Source: Ignavibacteria bacterium (GTDB taxonomy: Bacteria; Bacteroidota; Ignavibacteria; Ignavibacteriales; SURF-24). From it: 64,000 bases of DNA. Both the position numbers and the translations under genes were made by a program. Positions 8,712 to 17,308 of the stretch are shown piece by piece. Location of the stretch: assembly GCA_025612245.1 (NCBI GenBank), contig JAAXKQ010000006.1:1-64000 (forward strand). The letters are read 5' to 3'. Position 1 is the stretch's first letter. Every line of letters starts with the position of its first letter. Under the pieces are notes generated by a model. It did not search any database. It saw only the letters and a list, made by a program, of their open reading frames with translations, and had not been told where the DNA came from.

Positions 8712-8984
8712 ATGTCAGGATTAAAAGAAAAAATTAAAGCCGGAGCTAAAATAGTGGATGTTCGCACCAGCGAAGAGTTTAATGAAGAGGCCTACCCAAA
8801 TGCAATCAACATACCGGTAGATCAAGTGCAGGCAAGGATAAAAGAATTTGGACAGTTCGACAGCCCGATTATCGTTTACTGCGCTTCAGGTGCAAGAAGC
8901 GCATATGCGGCCAGCATTTTGAAGAGATATGGATATCAAGATGTCGTCAATGCCGGCGGGCTGGACGACATGCCGGACCTGTAA
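8712..8984 (+). CDS. Single-domain rhodanese-like sulfurtransferase
   Basis: A 90-residue rhodanese with the conserved VDVRTSEEF and PNAINIPV motifs and an intact active-site loop, VYCASGARS (Cys near 59). It would transfer sulfane sulfur as a Cys persulfide. This ATG follows an ACGGAG ribosome-binding site 20 bases after the CoADR gene; the frame is open upstream but overlaps that gene. The pair likely works together, with this protein supplying the persulfide chemistry that the Cys-less fused domain cannot perform. Confidence 0.85.
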   Translation: MSGLKEKIKAGAKIVDVRTSEEFNEEAYPNAINIPVDQVQARIKEFGQFDSPIIVYCASGARSAYAASILKRYGYQDVVNAGGLDDMPDL

Positions 8985-8996
8985 AGAACAAAAAAG

Positions 8997-9051
8997 AATC
9001 TTTCTATTTGACGGCGGTAATTTCGTCCTGTCGAATAGAAAGATTTGTTTT
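8997..9051 (+). terminator. Intrinsic terminator hairpin
   Basis: AATCTTTCTATT at 8997-9008 pairs with AATAGAAAGATT at 9034-9045; the loop can fold further (GACGG/CGTC). A T-rich stretch follows. It ends the CoADR-rhodanese transcript. Confidence 0.75.
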
Positions 9052-9064
9052 ATCCTCTTTTTAC

Positions 9065-9118
9065 GACAGTTTTAACCATTGAAGAACCTGATCTTCTTTA
9101 GAAAGAACACCACTGCAT
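9065..9118 (-). pseudogene. 3' relic of a small thioredoxin-like arsenic-operon gene
   Basis: The minus strand encodes the end KEDQVLQWLK, nearly identical in DNA to the end of the thioredoxin-like gene at 13195-13428 (KEDQILQWLKQ). Upstream similarity fades within about 50 bases. A second copy of that gene once lay here and has been lost except for its tail. Confidence 0.65.
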
Positions 9119-9344
9119 ACAAAAATCAAAAGAGATTTCCAACGTTTTGGGTTTTTACATTCCAGGGATTCCCTGCCTTAGCTTGATCGATTCTTTAATA
9201 TGGAGCCAAAAGGAATCTTGTTCTGAAAATTAGTGATTCAAAAATGATTTGACTTTCCAGAAACATTTTTTAAGCTTTGCAAAAGCAAGACTTGGTAAGT
9301 GCTCTTTTATTTCATCAAATTCTTCACAACTATTGGAGCGCGTC

Positions 9345-11555
9345 ATGAAAATTTCTAGAATCATTTCAATTTTGCTCTTCTTTACATCATTTTGTTATGG
9401 GCAGACTGACCAATGGGCCAACTTTTTTGGCAAAGGGCCTATAATATCGTCTGCTTTAGATGGTCAATATCTCTGGGTTGGAAGCAGGCAGTATCTAACC
9501 AGACTGAATACGGCTTCAGGTGAAAAAGAGATCTTTACTCATTGGAATTCCGGACTGCCCGCAAATCTCCCCCTCTATGGAACTTCAGATATTTTTATCA
9601 CCGCCATTGCCGTAGACTCCCAGGGAAATAAATGGATTGGAACTTACGGGTGCGGACTTGTAAAGTATGATAACAGTACATTTACTGTTTATAATACTTC
9701 TAATTCCTCACTGACCAATAACAACATTTCATCTATTGCGATAGACGGCAAAGGAAATAAATGGCTCGGGACCAGCTACGGTGGAGTTGTCAAATTTAAC
9801 GATACAACATTTACTTCATGCGGCATCTATATTCCCGGTTTGCAAGTTACCGGCGTTCCTTCTATTGCAATTGATCGTAAGTCGAATATTTGGGCCATTA
9901 TTGTGGATGGTGACCATAATGATCTTTTAATGTACAATGGTAGCAGCTGGACTAAATACGATACTTCAAACTCCCTCCTGCGGGGAAAAACCATTTCCTC
10001 TCTGGCATTTGATAAGCATGGAAATAAATGGATAGGCACTGATGAGGGACTTTTTGTATATAATGATACCACCTGGAACACTTATAATACTGGGAACTCA
10101 AAACTGCCCTATAAAACTGTTTATTCCGTCGCAATTGATCAGAACGATTCTAAATGGATCGGGACCAAATCCGGAATCGTAAAATTCGACGGCAGTACTT
10201 GGGAGACATCCACTGCCCCCATAACAGAAAGTCAATACAGCAGAGTTTTTTCAATTGTTGTGGATAAATTGGGAAACAAATGGACCGCAAGCAATGATGA
10301 GTCCGACTACTACCTCTTTAAATTTGACGGTAAAACATGGACTGAATACAATACTTCTAACACTGCTATGTCATTTTTCTCCGGCAGGCGCAGCATCCTT
10401 TCCATAACTCAGGACCAGCAAGGCAACAGATGGTTTGGAACCACTAACAACGGTCTTGTTAAATATGACGGAAATACATGGACAACATACACCCCCAATA
10501 ATTCCGGAATGCCGTCCTATTACTGTACTTCTGTAAATGTTGACCACCAGGGAATTATGTGGCTAGGAACTCTAGCCGGACTTGTAAGATATGACGGGCA
10601 GTCCTGGACTGTTTACGACACCACTAATTCAGATTTGCCTGACAATGCTGTTCTATCAGTCGAAACAGATCTAAATGGTAATACATGGGTTGGAACTACA
10701 AACGGGGTTGGCAAGTTTGATGGACAGACTTGGACTGTGTACAATAAGTCAAAAATTGATTTACCTGAAAACCGAGTCAATGTAGTTAAATCGGATCTCC
10801 AGGGAAATATATGGGTTGGCACAAATGTGAATGGATTAGCTAAATTCGACGGAATGAACTGGACTGTTTATAACACAACCAATTCAAAGCTCCCGGATGA
10901 TAACATATATTCAATTGCCATCGACCATAAGGGAAATAAATGGTTTGGAACTAGCTCGGGACTTGCAATCTACGATGATAAAGCCTGGACATTCTATAAT
11001 CCGTCTAATTCAGGTTCTCCAGTTAGTTCTGTCATGAGTATTGCAATAGATGAACATGATGTAAAATGGATTGGAACATATTTAGACGGATTAATAAGGT
11101 ATGACGGGCAGACATGGAAAGTCTATAATTGCGACAATAGCAAAATGCCAAGCAGGATAGTTTTATCGGTTGGGGTAGACAGACAGGGCAATACATGGAT
11201 TGGAACCGATGACGGATTAGCAGCATTCAGGGAAGAGGGAGTAAACTTGTCCACTACAGGTGTGAAAAAAGACGAAATACCTCAGTCCCCTAAAGAGTTT
11301 GCTCCCATGCAGAACTATCCGAATCCTTTTAATCCAAGCACAAAGATCTCTTTCACACTACCTAAAGGCGGGAATGTAAAACTCACGGTTTATGATATGC
11401 TTGGAAAAGAAGTTGCGGCACTTGCAAATGGCTACAGGCCTTCCGGAACGCATACGGTTCAGTTTGACGGCTCAAACCTTCCCAGCGGTATGTATATATA
11501 TTCCATTCAGGCCGGAGAGTTCAGAGCTTCAAAGAAACTGCTCCTGATTAAATAA
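9345..11555 (+). CDS. Secreted two-component-regulator-type beta-propeller with T9SS sorting domain
   Basis: A 736-residue protein. This ATG has GGAGCGCGTC directly before it and opens the signal peptide MKISRIISILLFFTSFCYGQ; the open frame upstream lacks both. The body is about fourteen repeats of roughly 40-45 residues built on GNKWIGT...GLVKYDG.TWTVYNTSNS. These are Reg_prop-type blades, likely two seven-bladed propellers as in the sensor part of hybrid two-component proteins. No membrane helix or kinase domain follows. The end is a T9SS type A sorting domain (YPNPFNPSTKISF ... SIQAGEFRASKKLLLIK). It is therefore an exported, surface-bound or released binding protein with unknown ligand. 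Confidence 0.85.
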   Translation: MKISRIISILLFFTSFCYGQTDQWANFFGKGPIISSALDGQYLWVGSRQYLTRLNTASGEKEIFTHWNSGLPANLPLYGTSDIFITAIAVDSQGNKWIGTYGCGLVKYDNSTFTVYNTSNSSLTNNNISSIAIDGKGNKWLGTSYGGVVKFNDTTFTSCGIYIPGLQVTGVPSIAIDRKSNIWAIIVDGDHNDLLMYNGSSWTKYDTSNSLLRGKTISSLAFDKHGNKWIGTDEGLFVYNDTTWNTYNTGNSKLPYKTVYSVAIDQNDSKWIGTKSGIVKFDGSTWETSTAPITESQYSRVFSIVVDKLGNKWTASNDESDYYLFKFDGKTWTEYNTSNTAMSFFSGRRSILSITQDQQGNRWFGTTNNGLVKYDGNTWTTYTPNNSGMPSYYCTSVNVDHQGIMWLGTLAGLVRYDGQSWTVYDTTNSDLPDNAVLSVETDLNGNTWVGTTNGVGKFDGQTWTVYNKSKIDLPENRVNVVKSDLQGNIWVGTNVNGLAKFDGMNWTVYNTTNSKLPDDNIYSIAIDHKGNKWFGTSSGLAIYDDKAWTFYNPSNSGSPVSSVMSIAIDEHDVKWIGTYLDGLIRYDGQTWKVYNCDNSKMPSRIVLSVGVDRQGNTWIGTDDGLAAFREEGVNLSTTGVKKDEIPQSPKEFAPMQNYPNPFNPSTKISFTLPKGGNVKLTVYDMLGKEVAALANGYRPSGTHTVQFDGSNLPSGMYIYSIQAGEFRASKKLLLIK

Positions 11556-12067
11556 CGAAAACTTACCTGATAGCAAATAACATTATGTGCTAATCAAACC
11601 AAAGCCCTTAAAGAATAATTCTTTAAGGGCTTTTTTGCTTTTAATATATTCAGGACCTTTTTAGGATATCGATTTGCAGAAAACGCTCAATACAGCCTGA
11701 ACTCTGAGCATCTGAATGACGTGCATCATCTCCTTTTTTCTGCTCATAAAGACAAAAGCAGGCAGCTAAAACGCCGTTTTGCGCTATAGATTTTTCAGAG
11801 GCCGATAAATGCCAAGGAAAAACTGCCCCATTGAGCAAATCTTTTGCAAGTAATCAACTTTGACAGACTTTTTTAGGAAATTGTCTTACAGGAAGGGTAA
11901 TAACATCCTGTTTTTCAATCATTTTGAAGGGATGCACCTCATCTCCATTCCTTCGCATAATGACCACTTCTAGAAATACTTAGCCTCACCCCGATTAAAT
12001 AATTAAGTACACCAATATACGCTTTGTCTTACAGGAGTCTTTTTTATGGCGATTTATTTCTCCTGGT
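11556..12067. other. Intergenic stretch without a supported gene
   Basis: It contains the terminator of the propeller gene and about 420 bases between converging transcripts. A 62-codon open frame on the minus strand has no ribosome-binding site or recognisable similarity. Short protein-like stretches may be gene remnants but cannot be assigned. Confidence 0.5.
11604..11636 (+). terminator. Rho-independent terminator
   Basis: AGCCCTTAAAGAAT and ATTCTTTAAGGGCT form a nearly loopless perfect stem followed by six T, 50 bases after the propeller gene. Confidence 0.9.
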
Positions 12068-12766
12068 CTATTGATTGTAAACAATATAAACACCGCCTAA
12101 GATAACCAGTATGCCGCATATCCTTTTAGTATATAGCATTACATTCGAACTGCCAGTCCAGTTCAGGTATTTCTGCACTACCTGGCTTAATGTACCTGCC
12201 CCCGCAATTACAAAACAGTGCCCCAGCGCAAAGGCTGCAAGAAGGCTGACCGGAATAACTATACTTGTTGTTGCCGCCTGAAATACAACACCCAACACGG
12301 GAGCCATAAAGGCAAATGTACATGGACCAAGACCGATCCCGAAAAGAAGTCCCAGTACAAAAGCAGCTCTAAGCCCCTTAAACCGCGTAGAGCTTAGGCT
12401 TATGCCGTTCCAGGGAAGTTTAATCAGATCGAGCAGGTAAAGCCCTATAACAAAGAATACTATTGCTACGAGATAATTGCCCAGAGTTCCAATATCCCCC
12501 ATAAGGCGGCCAAGTGACAAGGTTATCATTCCTATCATGGTTATCGTGAGCAGTATTCCAAAAGCAAAAGTCAGGGATATACTAAATGTTCTACGGATAG
12601 ATATGCTGCCCTGACTTGTGATGTATCCGATTACAAGCGGAATGCTTGACAAGTGGCATGGACTTAAGAGAATGCTTAATATTCCCCAAATAAAGGAAGC
12701 TAGCACGGCCAGGTATATGTTGCCGTAAAGCGCAGAGTTCAACTGTGTAAAGATTTCATTCAGCAT
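12068..12766 (-). CDS. ccdA: CcdA/DsbD-like thiol electron-transfer membrane protein
   Basis: A 232-residue protein with six predicted membrane helices and the paired Cys of the CcdA family (LSPCHLSSIP near residue 37, LGPCTFAFMAP near residue 149). These proteins carry reducing equivalents across the inner membrane to periplasmic thioredoxins. It is the last gene of the long arsenic operon, 24 bases after a secreted thioredoxin-like protein that is its plausible partner. Together they may keep extracytoplasmic thiols reduced during arsenic stress. That role is inferred from position. Confidence 0.85.
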   Translation of the reverse strand: MLNEIFTQLNSALYGNIYLAVLASFIWGILSILLSPCHLSSIPLVIGYITSQGSISIRRTFSISLTFAFGILLTITMIGMITLSLGRLMGDIGTLGNYLVAIVFFVIGLYLLDLIKLPWNGISLSSTRFKGLRAAFVLGLLFGIGLGPCTFAFMAPVLGVVFQAATTSIVIPVSLLAAFALGHCFVIAGAGTLSQVVQKYLNWTGSSNVMLYTKRICGILVILGGVYIVYNQ

Positions 12767-12790
12767 GTTACACCAGAATTTGTAATCAAA

Positions 12791-13177
12791 TTAGTTGAGG
12801 ATTTTTAAGCCTTTAGACTGAAGGAACTTGTCTATTTCTTTTTCAGCAAAGAAACCCTCATGCCTCATGATCTCTTTACCGTTTTCATCCAGGAATACCT
12901 GTGTGGGAATGAGTTTAATGCCATACTTTGAGGCGTACTGCTTCTGGTCCTTTTTCCAGACGTCATGGAAAACGACCTTTTTCTGCCTGCCATATCTCTT
13001 TTCGATCGACTTCATTACAGGCTGCATCTGCTTGCAGGGAATACAGTTAACAGACCCGAGCTCCACAAATGTAATTCTCGTTTTTTCTTCTGAAGCAGTT
13101 TTTTTGTTCGGGCTCTGAGCTAAGGCAGATGCCGTAAGAATTACAGCTGCCAAAAGAAGGAGTACAATATTTTTCAT
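12791..13177 (-). CDS. Exported thioredoxin-fold protein
   Basis: A 128-residue protein with signal peptide (MKNIVLLLLAAVILTASALAQ) and a thioredoxin fold. The redox motif is CIPC in NCIPCKQMQPVM (near residue 40), and the cis-Pro segment is GIKLIPTQVFLDENGKE. It should act outside the cytoplasmic membrane and be recycled by the CcdA-like protein encoded next. Placement in the arsenic operon suggests a role in thiol maintenance or in supporting arsenate reduction or arsenical detoxification. Confidence 0.85.
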   Translation of the reverse strand: MKNIVLLLLAAVILTASALAQSPNKKTASEEKTRITFVELGSVNCIPCKQMQPVMKSIEKRYGRQKKVVFHDVWKKDQKQYASKYGIKLIPTQVFLDENGKEIMRHEGFFAEKEIDKFLQSKGLKILN

Positions 13178-13194
13178 GATTTATCCTCCAATTA

Positions 13195-13428
13195 TTACTG
13201 TTTTAACCATTGAAGAATCTGATCTTCTTTAGGAACAATTCCACTGCTGACAACTTTTTCATTTACAACAAGTCCGGGAGTCATCATTATGCCGTACTTC
13301 ATGATTTCCTGGATATCGGAAACCTTTATGAACTCGGCTGTAATGTTATTTTTAGAGGCAACTTCCTTTACCCTCGTTTCCAGGGTGTTGCATTTTGAAC
13401 AGCATGAACCAAGAATTTTAACGACCAT
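13195..13428 (-). CDS. Small thioredoxin-like protein (MTH895/TM0996 type)
   Basis: A 77-residue glutaredoxin-like thioredoxin with redox motif CSKC in LGSCCSKCNTLETRV and the family's MTPGLVVNEKVVSSG segment. Such small proteins commonly sit next to FCSCS-type permeases in arsenic or mercury loci, and this one is 27 bases after the permease gene. It is paralogous to the gene at 15663-15923. A relic of its 3' end lies at 9065-9118. Confidence 0.85.
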   Translation of the reverse strand: MVVKILGSCCSKCNTLETRVKEVASKNNITAEFIKVSDIQEIMKYGIMMTPGLVVNEKVVSSGIVPKEDQILQWLKQ

Positions 13429-13455
13429 TTTTATACCTCACTAACGAAAATGTTT

Positions 13456-14505
13456 TTAATAGACAAGGTTAAACAGGTAACCTACAACAACAATTCCAAG
13501 AGCAACCACAGCTATAAATATCACGATCAGAGGCAGCTTCAGCACCTTCTTTAGTATTATTGTCTCTGGCAGCGAAAGTCCTATTACAGACATCATAAAG
13601 GCCAGGACAGTGCCTAGCGAGGCCCCTTTTTCGAGAAGAGCCTGTACTATAGGAATAATTCCGGCGGCATTTGAATACATAGGAACACCTATAAGAACAG
13701 AAATAGGCACGGACCACCACGCACTTTTACCCATGAGTCCTGCCATAAAGTTTTCCGGCACATAACCGTGTATCCCCGAGCCAACAGCAATCCCTAAGAC
13801 TATATAAATCCAGACCTTTGCTACAATTTCTTTCACAGCATTAAAACCGGCCATAATCCTTTCATAAAACGGAGGCTTTTCTTCAGACATTTCATTGTGA
13901 CCGGCTTTGATCTGGTAAACCCAGTCCTCAACGTACCTCTCTAGCTTAAGTCTGCCTATTAGGTAGCCTGAAAACATCGAGATAATTAAACCGGTGGACA
14001 TGTAAAGAAGCGCAGTCTGCCAGCCGAAAAGCCCGAATAAAAGCACAAGGGCTACTTCATTTATCATCGGAGCTGCAATCAGAAATGAAAACGTTACACC
14101 AAGCGGGACACCCGACTCAATGAATCCAAGGAATAATGGAATAGCCGAGCAGGAGCAGAAAGGAGTTACTATTCCAAGCAGACTTGCCAGAACATTGCCC
14201 GTAAAAAGCGACTTGCCTTCAAGCACCTTCCTTGTCCTTTCAGGAGAAAAGTATGTCCTTATTATGCCGACAACAAAAACAATCAATACCAGCAACAACA
14301 ATACCTTTGGTACTTCAAAGGTGAAAAATCTGACTGCTTCTGTAAAGGCCGAGGCTTTGCCCATTGGAAAAAAAGAGTCAACAACCATGTTGATGAAGGG
14401 CTCAAGGTTGAAGTAAATAATGCCCCACAAAGGAAGGAATAAAGAAAGCAGAAGGTAATTTTTTCTGCTTTCTTTTGAGACAATTAACTTTTCCGCAGTT
14501 TCCAC
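13456..14505 (-). CDS. Permease of the DUF318/ArsP-like family
   Basis: A 349-residue membrane protein with about eight to ten helices and the hallmark FCSCSAIPLFLGF motif (near residues 116-128) plus the AAPMINE motif. Members include ArsP, an exporter of trivalent organoarsenicals, and many uncharacterised metal-linked permeases. The location between acr3 and a thioredoxin-like gene, with an arsM methyltransferase elsewhere in the window, makes efflux of methylated arsenicals plausible. The sequence alone does not settle the substrate. Confidence 0.8.
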   Translation of the reverse strand: METAEKLIVSKESRKNYLLLSLFLPLWGIIYFNLEPFINMVVDSFFPMGKASAFTEAVRFFTFEVPKVLLLLVLIVFVVGIIRTYFSPERTRKVLEGKSLFTGNVLASLLGIVTPFCSCSAIPLFLGFIESGVPLGVTFSFLIAAPMINEVALVLLFGLFGWQTALLYMSTGLIISMFSGYLIGRLKLERYVEDWVYQIKAGHNEMSEEKPPFYERIMAGFNAVKEIVAKVWIYIVLGIAVGSGIHGYVPENFMAGLMGKSAWWSVPISVLIGVPMYSNAAGIIPIVQALLEKGASLGTVLAFMMSVIGLSLPETIILKKVLKLPLIVIFIAVVALGIVVVGYLFNLVY

Positions 14506-14563
14506 GTTATAATCTCTGGTAATTAATAAATTGTTGTTCTTTCAGGCTTAAAAGAGAATTCAC

Positions 14564-15643
14564 TTATTTTGCAGCTGTGCTAAAGCCGTTTGCTTTAACC
14601 TCGCTGGCAAAATACCTTTTTTGTATCCAGAGGGCCACATTTACCAGACTTATCAGCACTGGAACTTCTACCAGTGGGCCAATGACAGCAGCAAATGCCT
14701 CGCCAGAATTAATGCCGAATACGGCAATTGCAACAGCTATTGCCAGCTCAAAATTATTGCTTGCGGCTGTAAAGGATAGTGTGGCGGCTTTTGAATAATC
14801 TGCTCCCACTTTCCGTCCCATATAAAAGGACACACAGAACATTATTATGAAGTAGAATACCAGAGGAATTGCTATTCTTACAACATCAAGAGGAATCTTT
14901 ACTATATATTCTCCCTTTAGGGAAAACATCACAAGGATTGTAAACAGCAGCGCTATAAGAGTAACCGGGCTTATCTTTGGAATAAAGACTTTTTCATACC
15001 ACCCTTTCCCCTTAGCCTTGAGCATTACAAACCTTGTAATCATTCCACCAAAGAACGGAATGCCGAGGTAAATAAATACACTGCGGGCAATCTGCCCAAT
15101 TGTTATATCTACGGCAAATGTCTTAAGTCCAAGCCATGAGGGAATTACGGTTAAAAATACGTATGCATACACTGAAAAGAACAGCACCTGGAATATGGAG
15201 TTGAAGGCCACCAGACCGGCACAATATTCCGTGTCCCCCTTTGCCAGTTCATTCCATACAATTACCATGGCAATGCACCTTGCAAGACCTATCATTATTA
15301 GCCCTGCCATGTATTCAGGGTAGCTTTGCAGGAATATAATGGATAAAACGAACATCAAAACGGGTCCTATAATCCAGTTCTGCACAAGAGATAAGAAAAG
15401 AACTTTTACATTTCTGAACACATCGGGCAGTTCCTCATATTTTACCTTTGCTAAAGGCGGGTACATCATTAAAATCAATCCGATTGCAATCGGAATGTTA
15501 GTCGTCCCGCTCTGGAAACTGCTCCAGAAATCCACAATGCCCGGGAACAGGTATCCTGAGAATACTCCTATAAACATTGCAAGAAATATCCAAAGCGTAA
15601 GGTATCTGTCAAGGAATGAAAGCTTTTTAGTCAATGTGCTCAT
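14564..15643 (-). CDS. acr3: Arsenite efflux transporter, ACR3 family
   Basis: A 359-residue protein with about ten membrane helices that expels As(III) by proton antiport. It carries the conserved helix-4 Cys in [19 protein letters not shown] (near residue 120) and the C-terminal [19 protein letters not shown] block of ACR3 proteins, with full family length. It lies 19 bases after a thioredoxin-like gene and downstream of arsC, so arsenate reduction and arsenite export are encoded in order. A short relic of a second acr3 copy lies at 24351-24430. Confidence 0.95.
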   Translation of the reverse strand: MSTLTKKLSFLDRYLTLWIFLAMFIGVFSGYLFPGIVDFWSSFQSGTTNIPIAIGLILMMYPPLAKVKYEELPDVFRNVKVLFLSLVQNWIIGPVLMFVLSIIFLQSYPEYMAGLIMIGLARCIAMVIVWNELAKGDTEYCAGLVAFNSIFQVLFFSVYAYVFLTVIPSWLGLKTFAVDITIGQIARSVFIYLGIPFFGGMITRFVMLKAKGKGWYEKVFIPKISPVTLIALLFTILVMFSLKGEYIVKIPLDVVRIAIPLVFYFIIMFCVSFYMGRKVGADYSKAATLSFTAASNNFELAIAVAIAVFGINSGEAFAAVIGPLVEVPVLISLVNVALWIQKRYFASEVKANGFSTAAK

Positions 15644-15662
15644 AAATTTCCCCTAAATATCT

Positions 15663-15923
15663 TCAATTGTTTTCAGACTCAGCCAGTGCATTCATTACCC
15701 AATGAGTTAACGTAGATTTTGTAGGAAGTTTGCCGCTTGAAACAATCTTTCCATTAATGATGAGTCCCGGTGTGCTCATAATGCCATGAGCCATAATGTC
15801 TTTGAAATCAGTGATCTTTTCAATTTCAGCTTCAACGCCGTTTTCTACAACTATTTCTTTACAGAGTTTTTCCAGGTTTATGCAGTTTGTGCATCCTGGT
15901 CCAAGAACCTTAATGTTAAGCAT
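15663..15923 (-). CDS. Small thioredoxin-like protein of the arsenic operon
   Basis: An 86-residue thioredoxin-like protein with redox motif CTNC in LGPGCTNCINLEKLC and the family segment MSTPGLIINGKIVSSG. It is paralogous to the 77-residue protein at 13195-13428. It begins 5 bases after arsC and is followed by acr3. A plausible role is the electron donor for the thioredoxin-dependent arsenate reductase; this is inferred from position and motif. Confidence 0.85.
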   Translation of the reverse strand: MLNIKVLGPGCTNCINLEKLCKEIVVENGVEAEIEKITDFKDIMAHGIMSTPGLIINGKIVSSGKLPTKSTLTHWVMNALAESENN

Positions 15924-15928
15924 TTTAC

Positions 15929-16354
15929 TTAGCTCCCCGATATTTCTTTATAAAAACTGGAAAATTCTTTTTCTATTTCGTCTCTGACCCTTCTGAACTC
16001 TGAGAGGATTTCCTCTTCCGTGCCGGTTGCATCTGCCGGGTCATCAAAGCCTATATGAAGCCTGTGCTGAACTTTTCCCATGAAAGCAGGGCATGCCTCC
16101 TTTGCGTTGCTGCAGACCGTAATAACGTAGTCAAAGGCCTGCCCGAGAAACTCCTCCACGTCTTTCGGATATCCCTTACTTATATCGATCCCCTTTTCGG
16201 CCATGACCTTAACTGCATTTGGATTAATACCTAAGGCAGGACTTGTTCCTGCAGAGAAGACTTCCAGATCCATATCAAGCGCTTTAAGGAAACCTTCAGC
16301 CATCTGGCTTCTGCAGGAATTGCCTGTACAAAGAATGAGTATTCTCTTTTTCAT
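15929..16354 (-). CDS. arsC: Arsenate reductase, thioredoxin-coupled low-molecular-weight phosphatase type
   Basis: A 141-residue protein with the P-loop CTGNSCRSQMAEG (nucleophile Cys near residue 10), the second Cys in VITVCSNAKEACPAF (near residues 81 and 88) and the FDDPADATGTEEE acid loop. This is the set used by the pI258-type ArsC to reduce arsenate to arsenite via an intramolecular disulfide. Full family length. A copy of the ArsR operator lies between arsR and this gene. Confidence 0.95.
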   Translation of the reverse strand: MKKRILILCTGNSCRSQMAEGFLKALDMDLEVFSAGTSPALGINPNAVKVMAEKGIDISKGYPKDVEEFLGQAFDYVITVCSNAKEACPAFMGKVQHRLHIGFDDPADATGTEEEILSEFRRVRDEIEKEFSSFYKEISGS

Positions 16355-16378
16355 GCTTTACTTTATTTTTGTATACAA

Positions 16379-16396
16379 TTTCGTTATTTGCCGAAA
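16379..16396 (-). promoter_or_regulatory. ArsR operator copy within the operon
   Basis: The minus strand reads TTTCGGCAAATAACGAAA, matching the outer half-sites (TTTCGG and ACGAAA) of the palindromes at both arsR promoters. It sits in the 58-base gap before arsC and would let ArsR adjust transcription of the structural genes separately. No good -35 box is visible. Confidence 0.6.
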
Positions 16397-16412
16397 TATT
16401 GCATAAATAATT

Positions 16413-16763
16413 TTATTTGCAGCAGAGCTTATTACGGTCAACAGAGTTTATCTTTTCAACATCGCTGCTGGTAACTGTATCGTTACTGACCCAGAAAGGC
16501 AGCATCGAGAGAATTGATATAACAGTTGCATCGCAGCAATGCGGGTTTAGCATGTAATTTACCCACTTCCCGTCCTTTTCACCGATAATAAATCCGACTG
16601 CTTCCAGAATCCGTAAATGTTCAGAAACCGTAGACGTCGCAAGCTCCAGAATTTCTGTAATCTCGCAAACACAAAGCTTCCTAGCCTGCAGCATCTTAAG
16701 TATGCGCAGGCGGTTTGGATCCGACAAGGCTTTGAATAATTTGGCTTTTTCTTCTATTAACAT
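16413..16763 (-). CDS. arsR: ArsR/SmtB family repressor
   Basis: A 116-residue winged-helix repressor. The N-terminus holds LSDPNRLRILKML, the As(III)-binding motif is KLCVCEI (ELCVC type) at about residues 30-36, and the recognition helix is STVSEHLRILEA. A C-terminal CC pair (NKLCCK) may add thiol ligands. It would bind its own promoter and be released by arsenite. It is the first gene of an operon running through arsC, acr3, the permease and thiol-redox genes to ccdA. It is closely paralogous to the gene at 24512-24862. Confidence 0.95.
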   Translation of the reverse strand: MLIEEKAKLFKALSDPNRLRILKMLQARKLCVCEITEILELATSTVSEHLRILEAVGFIIGEKDGKWVNYMLNPHCCDATVISILSMLPFWVSNDTVTSSDVEKINSVDRNKLCCK

Positions 16764-16770
16764 TTGTCCA

Positions 16771-16815
16771 TTTCGTTTTACACCGAAATATAATAATGGA
16801 AATAACTTTTGTCAA
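16771..16815 (-). promoter_or_regulatory. arsR operon promoter with overlapping operator
   Basis: On the minus strand TTGACA (16810-16815) and TATATT (16787-16792) are separated by 17 bases. The 18-base palindrome TTTCGGTGTAAAACGAAA (16771-16788) overlaps the -10 box and start site, as expected for ArsR autorepression. Confidence 0.85.
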
Positions 16816-16993
16816 GAAGAACCGAAGAAAATTGAAAGACCCGTCCAATCTTTTATTAAAACCGTGATAAATGCCCGCTCAAAAGGCGAAATAATAAGAT
16901 TTTTGAGTTTTTATATAGCAGATGCTCCCCGAAACACTCTCAGGAGCCGTGGTTAGAAAGTACTGTAAATACAAAATAAATTTAGGGAATGAA

Positions 16994-17308
16994 ATGAATC
17001 CTGAGATAAGAATTACACTGCTCAAAGAGCTGGAGAATATTAAGAGGGTCAGTTCCAGAAACAGCTACCCGGGTGCATGGATGGGCTTAATTGTATCAGT
17101 GTTATGGATTGCTCAAATCGTCTATATTATGAGCAAACCCGCTGGCTCATCCGCAACGCTAAACGGACTGATGATGGTTCTTGCGATTGCCCTCCTGTTG
17201 CAGAGCTTTTATGTTATTACAAGGCATATTGCGGACCGGAGAATGGTTCTTCTGTTAGAGGCTTTGCTGGAAAGCAAAATTAGCACATCTGGTTCTGGTC
17301 AAACGTGA
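16994..17308 (+). CDS. Small two-helix membrane protein, unknown
   Basis: A 104-residue protein with two hydrophobic segments (about residues 30-48 and 58-78) between charged ends. The ATG with AGGGAATGAA before it is preferred; the open frame 24 codons upstream has no ribosome-binding site. The charged ends (LLKELENIKRVSSRNS and LLLEALLESK) look helical. No family recognised. It is divergent from the arsenic operon and probably unrelated to it. Confidence 0.6.
   Translation: MNPEIRITLLKELENIKRVSSRNSYPGAWMGLIVSVLWIAQIVYIMSKPAGSSATLNGLMMVLAIALLLQSFYVITRHIADRRMVLLLEALLESKISTSGSGQT

Larger units (their letters stand above)
8985..9344. other. Intergenic: terminator and a thioredoxin-gene relic
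   Basis: A hairpin lies right after the rhodanese gene and a decayed gene end on the minus strand follows. The remaining 220 bases show nothing recognisable before the propeller-protein gene, apart from its GGAGCG ribosome-binding site. Confidence 0.5.

Noticed and set aside
11650-11838. 62-codon open frame on the minus strand
   Set aside because: No ribosome-binding site and no protein-like composition; it lies between terminators of converging units.
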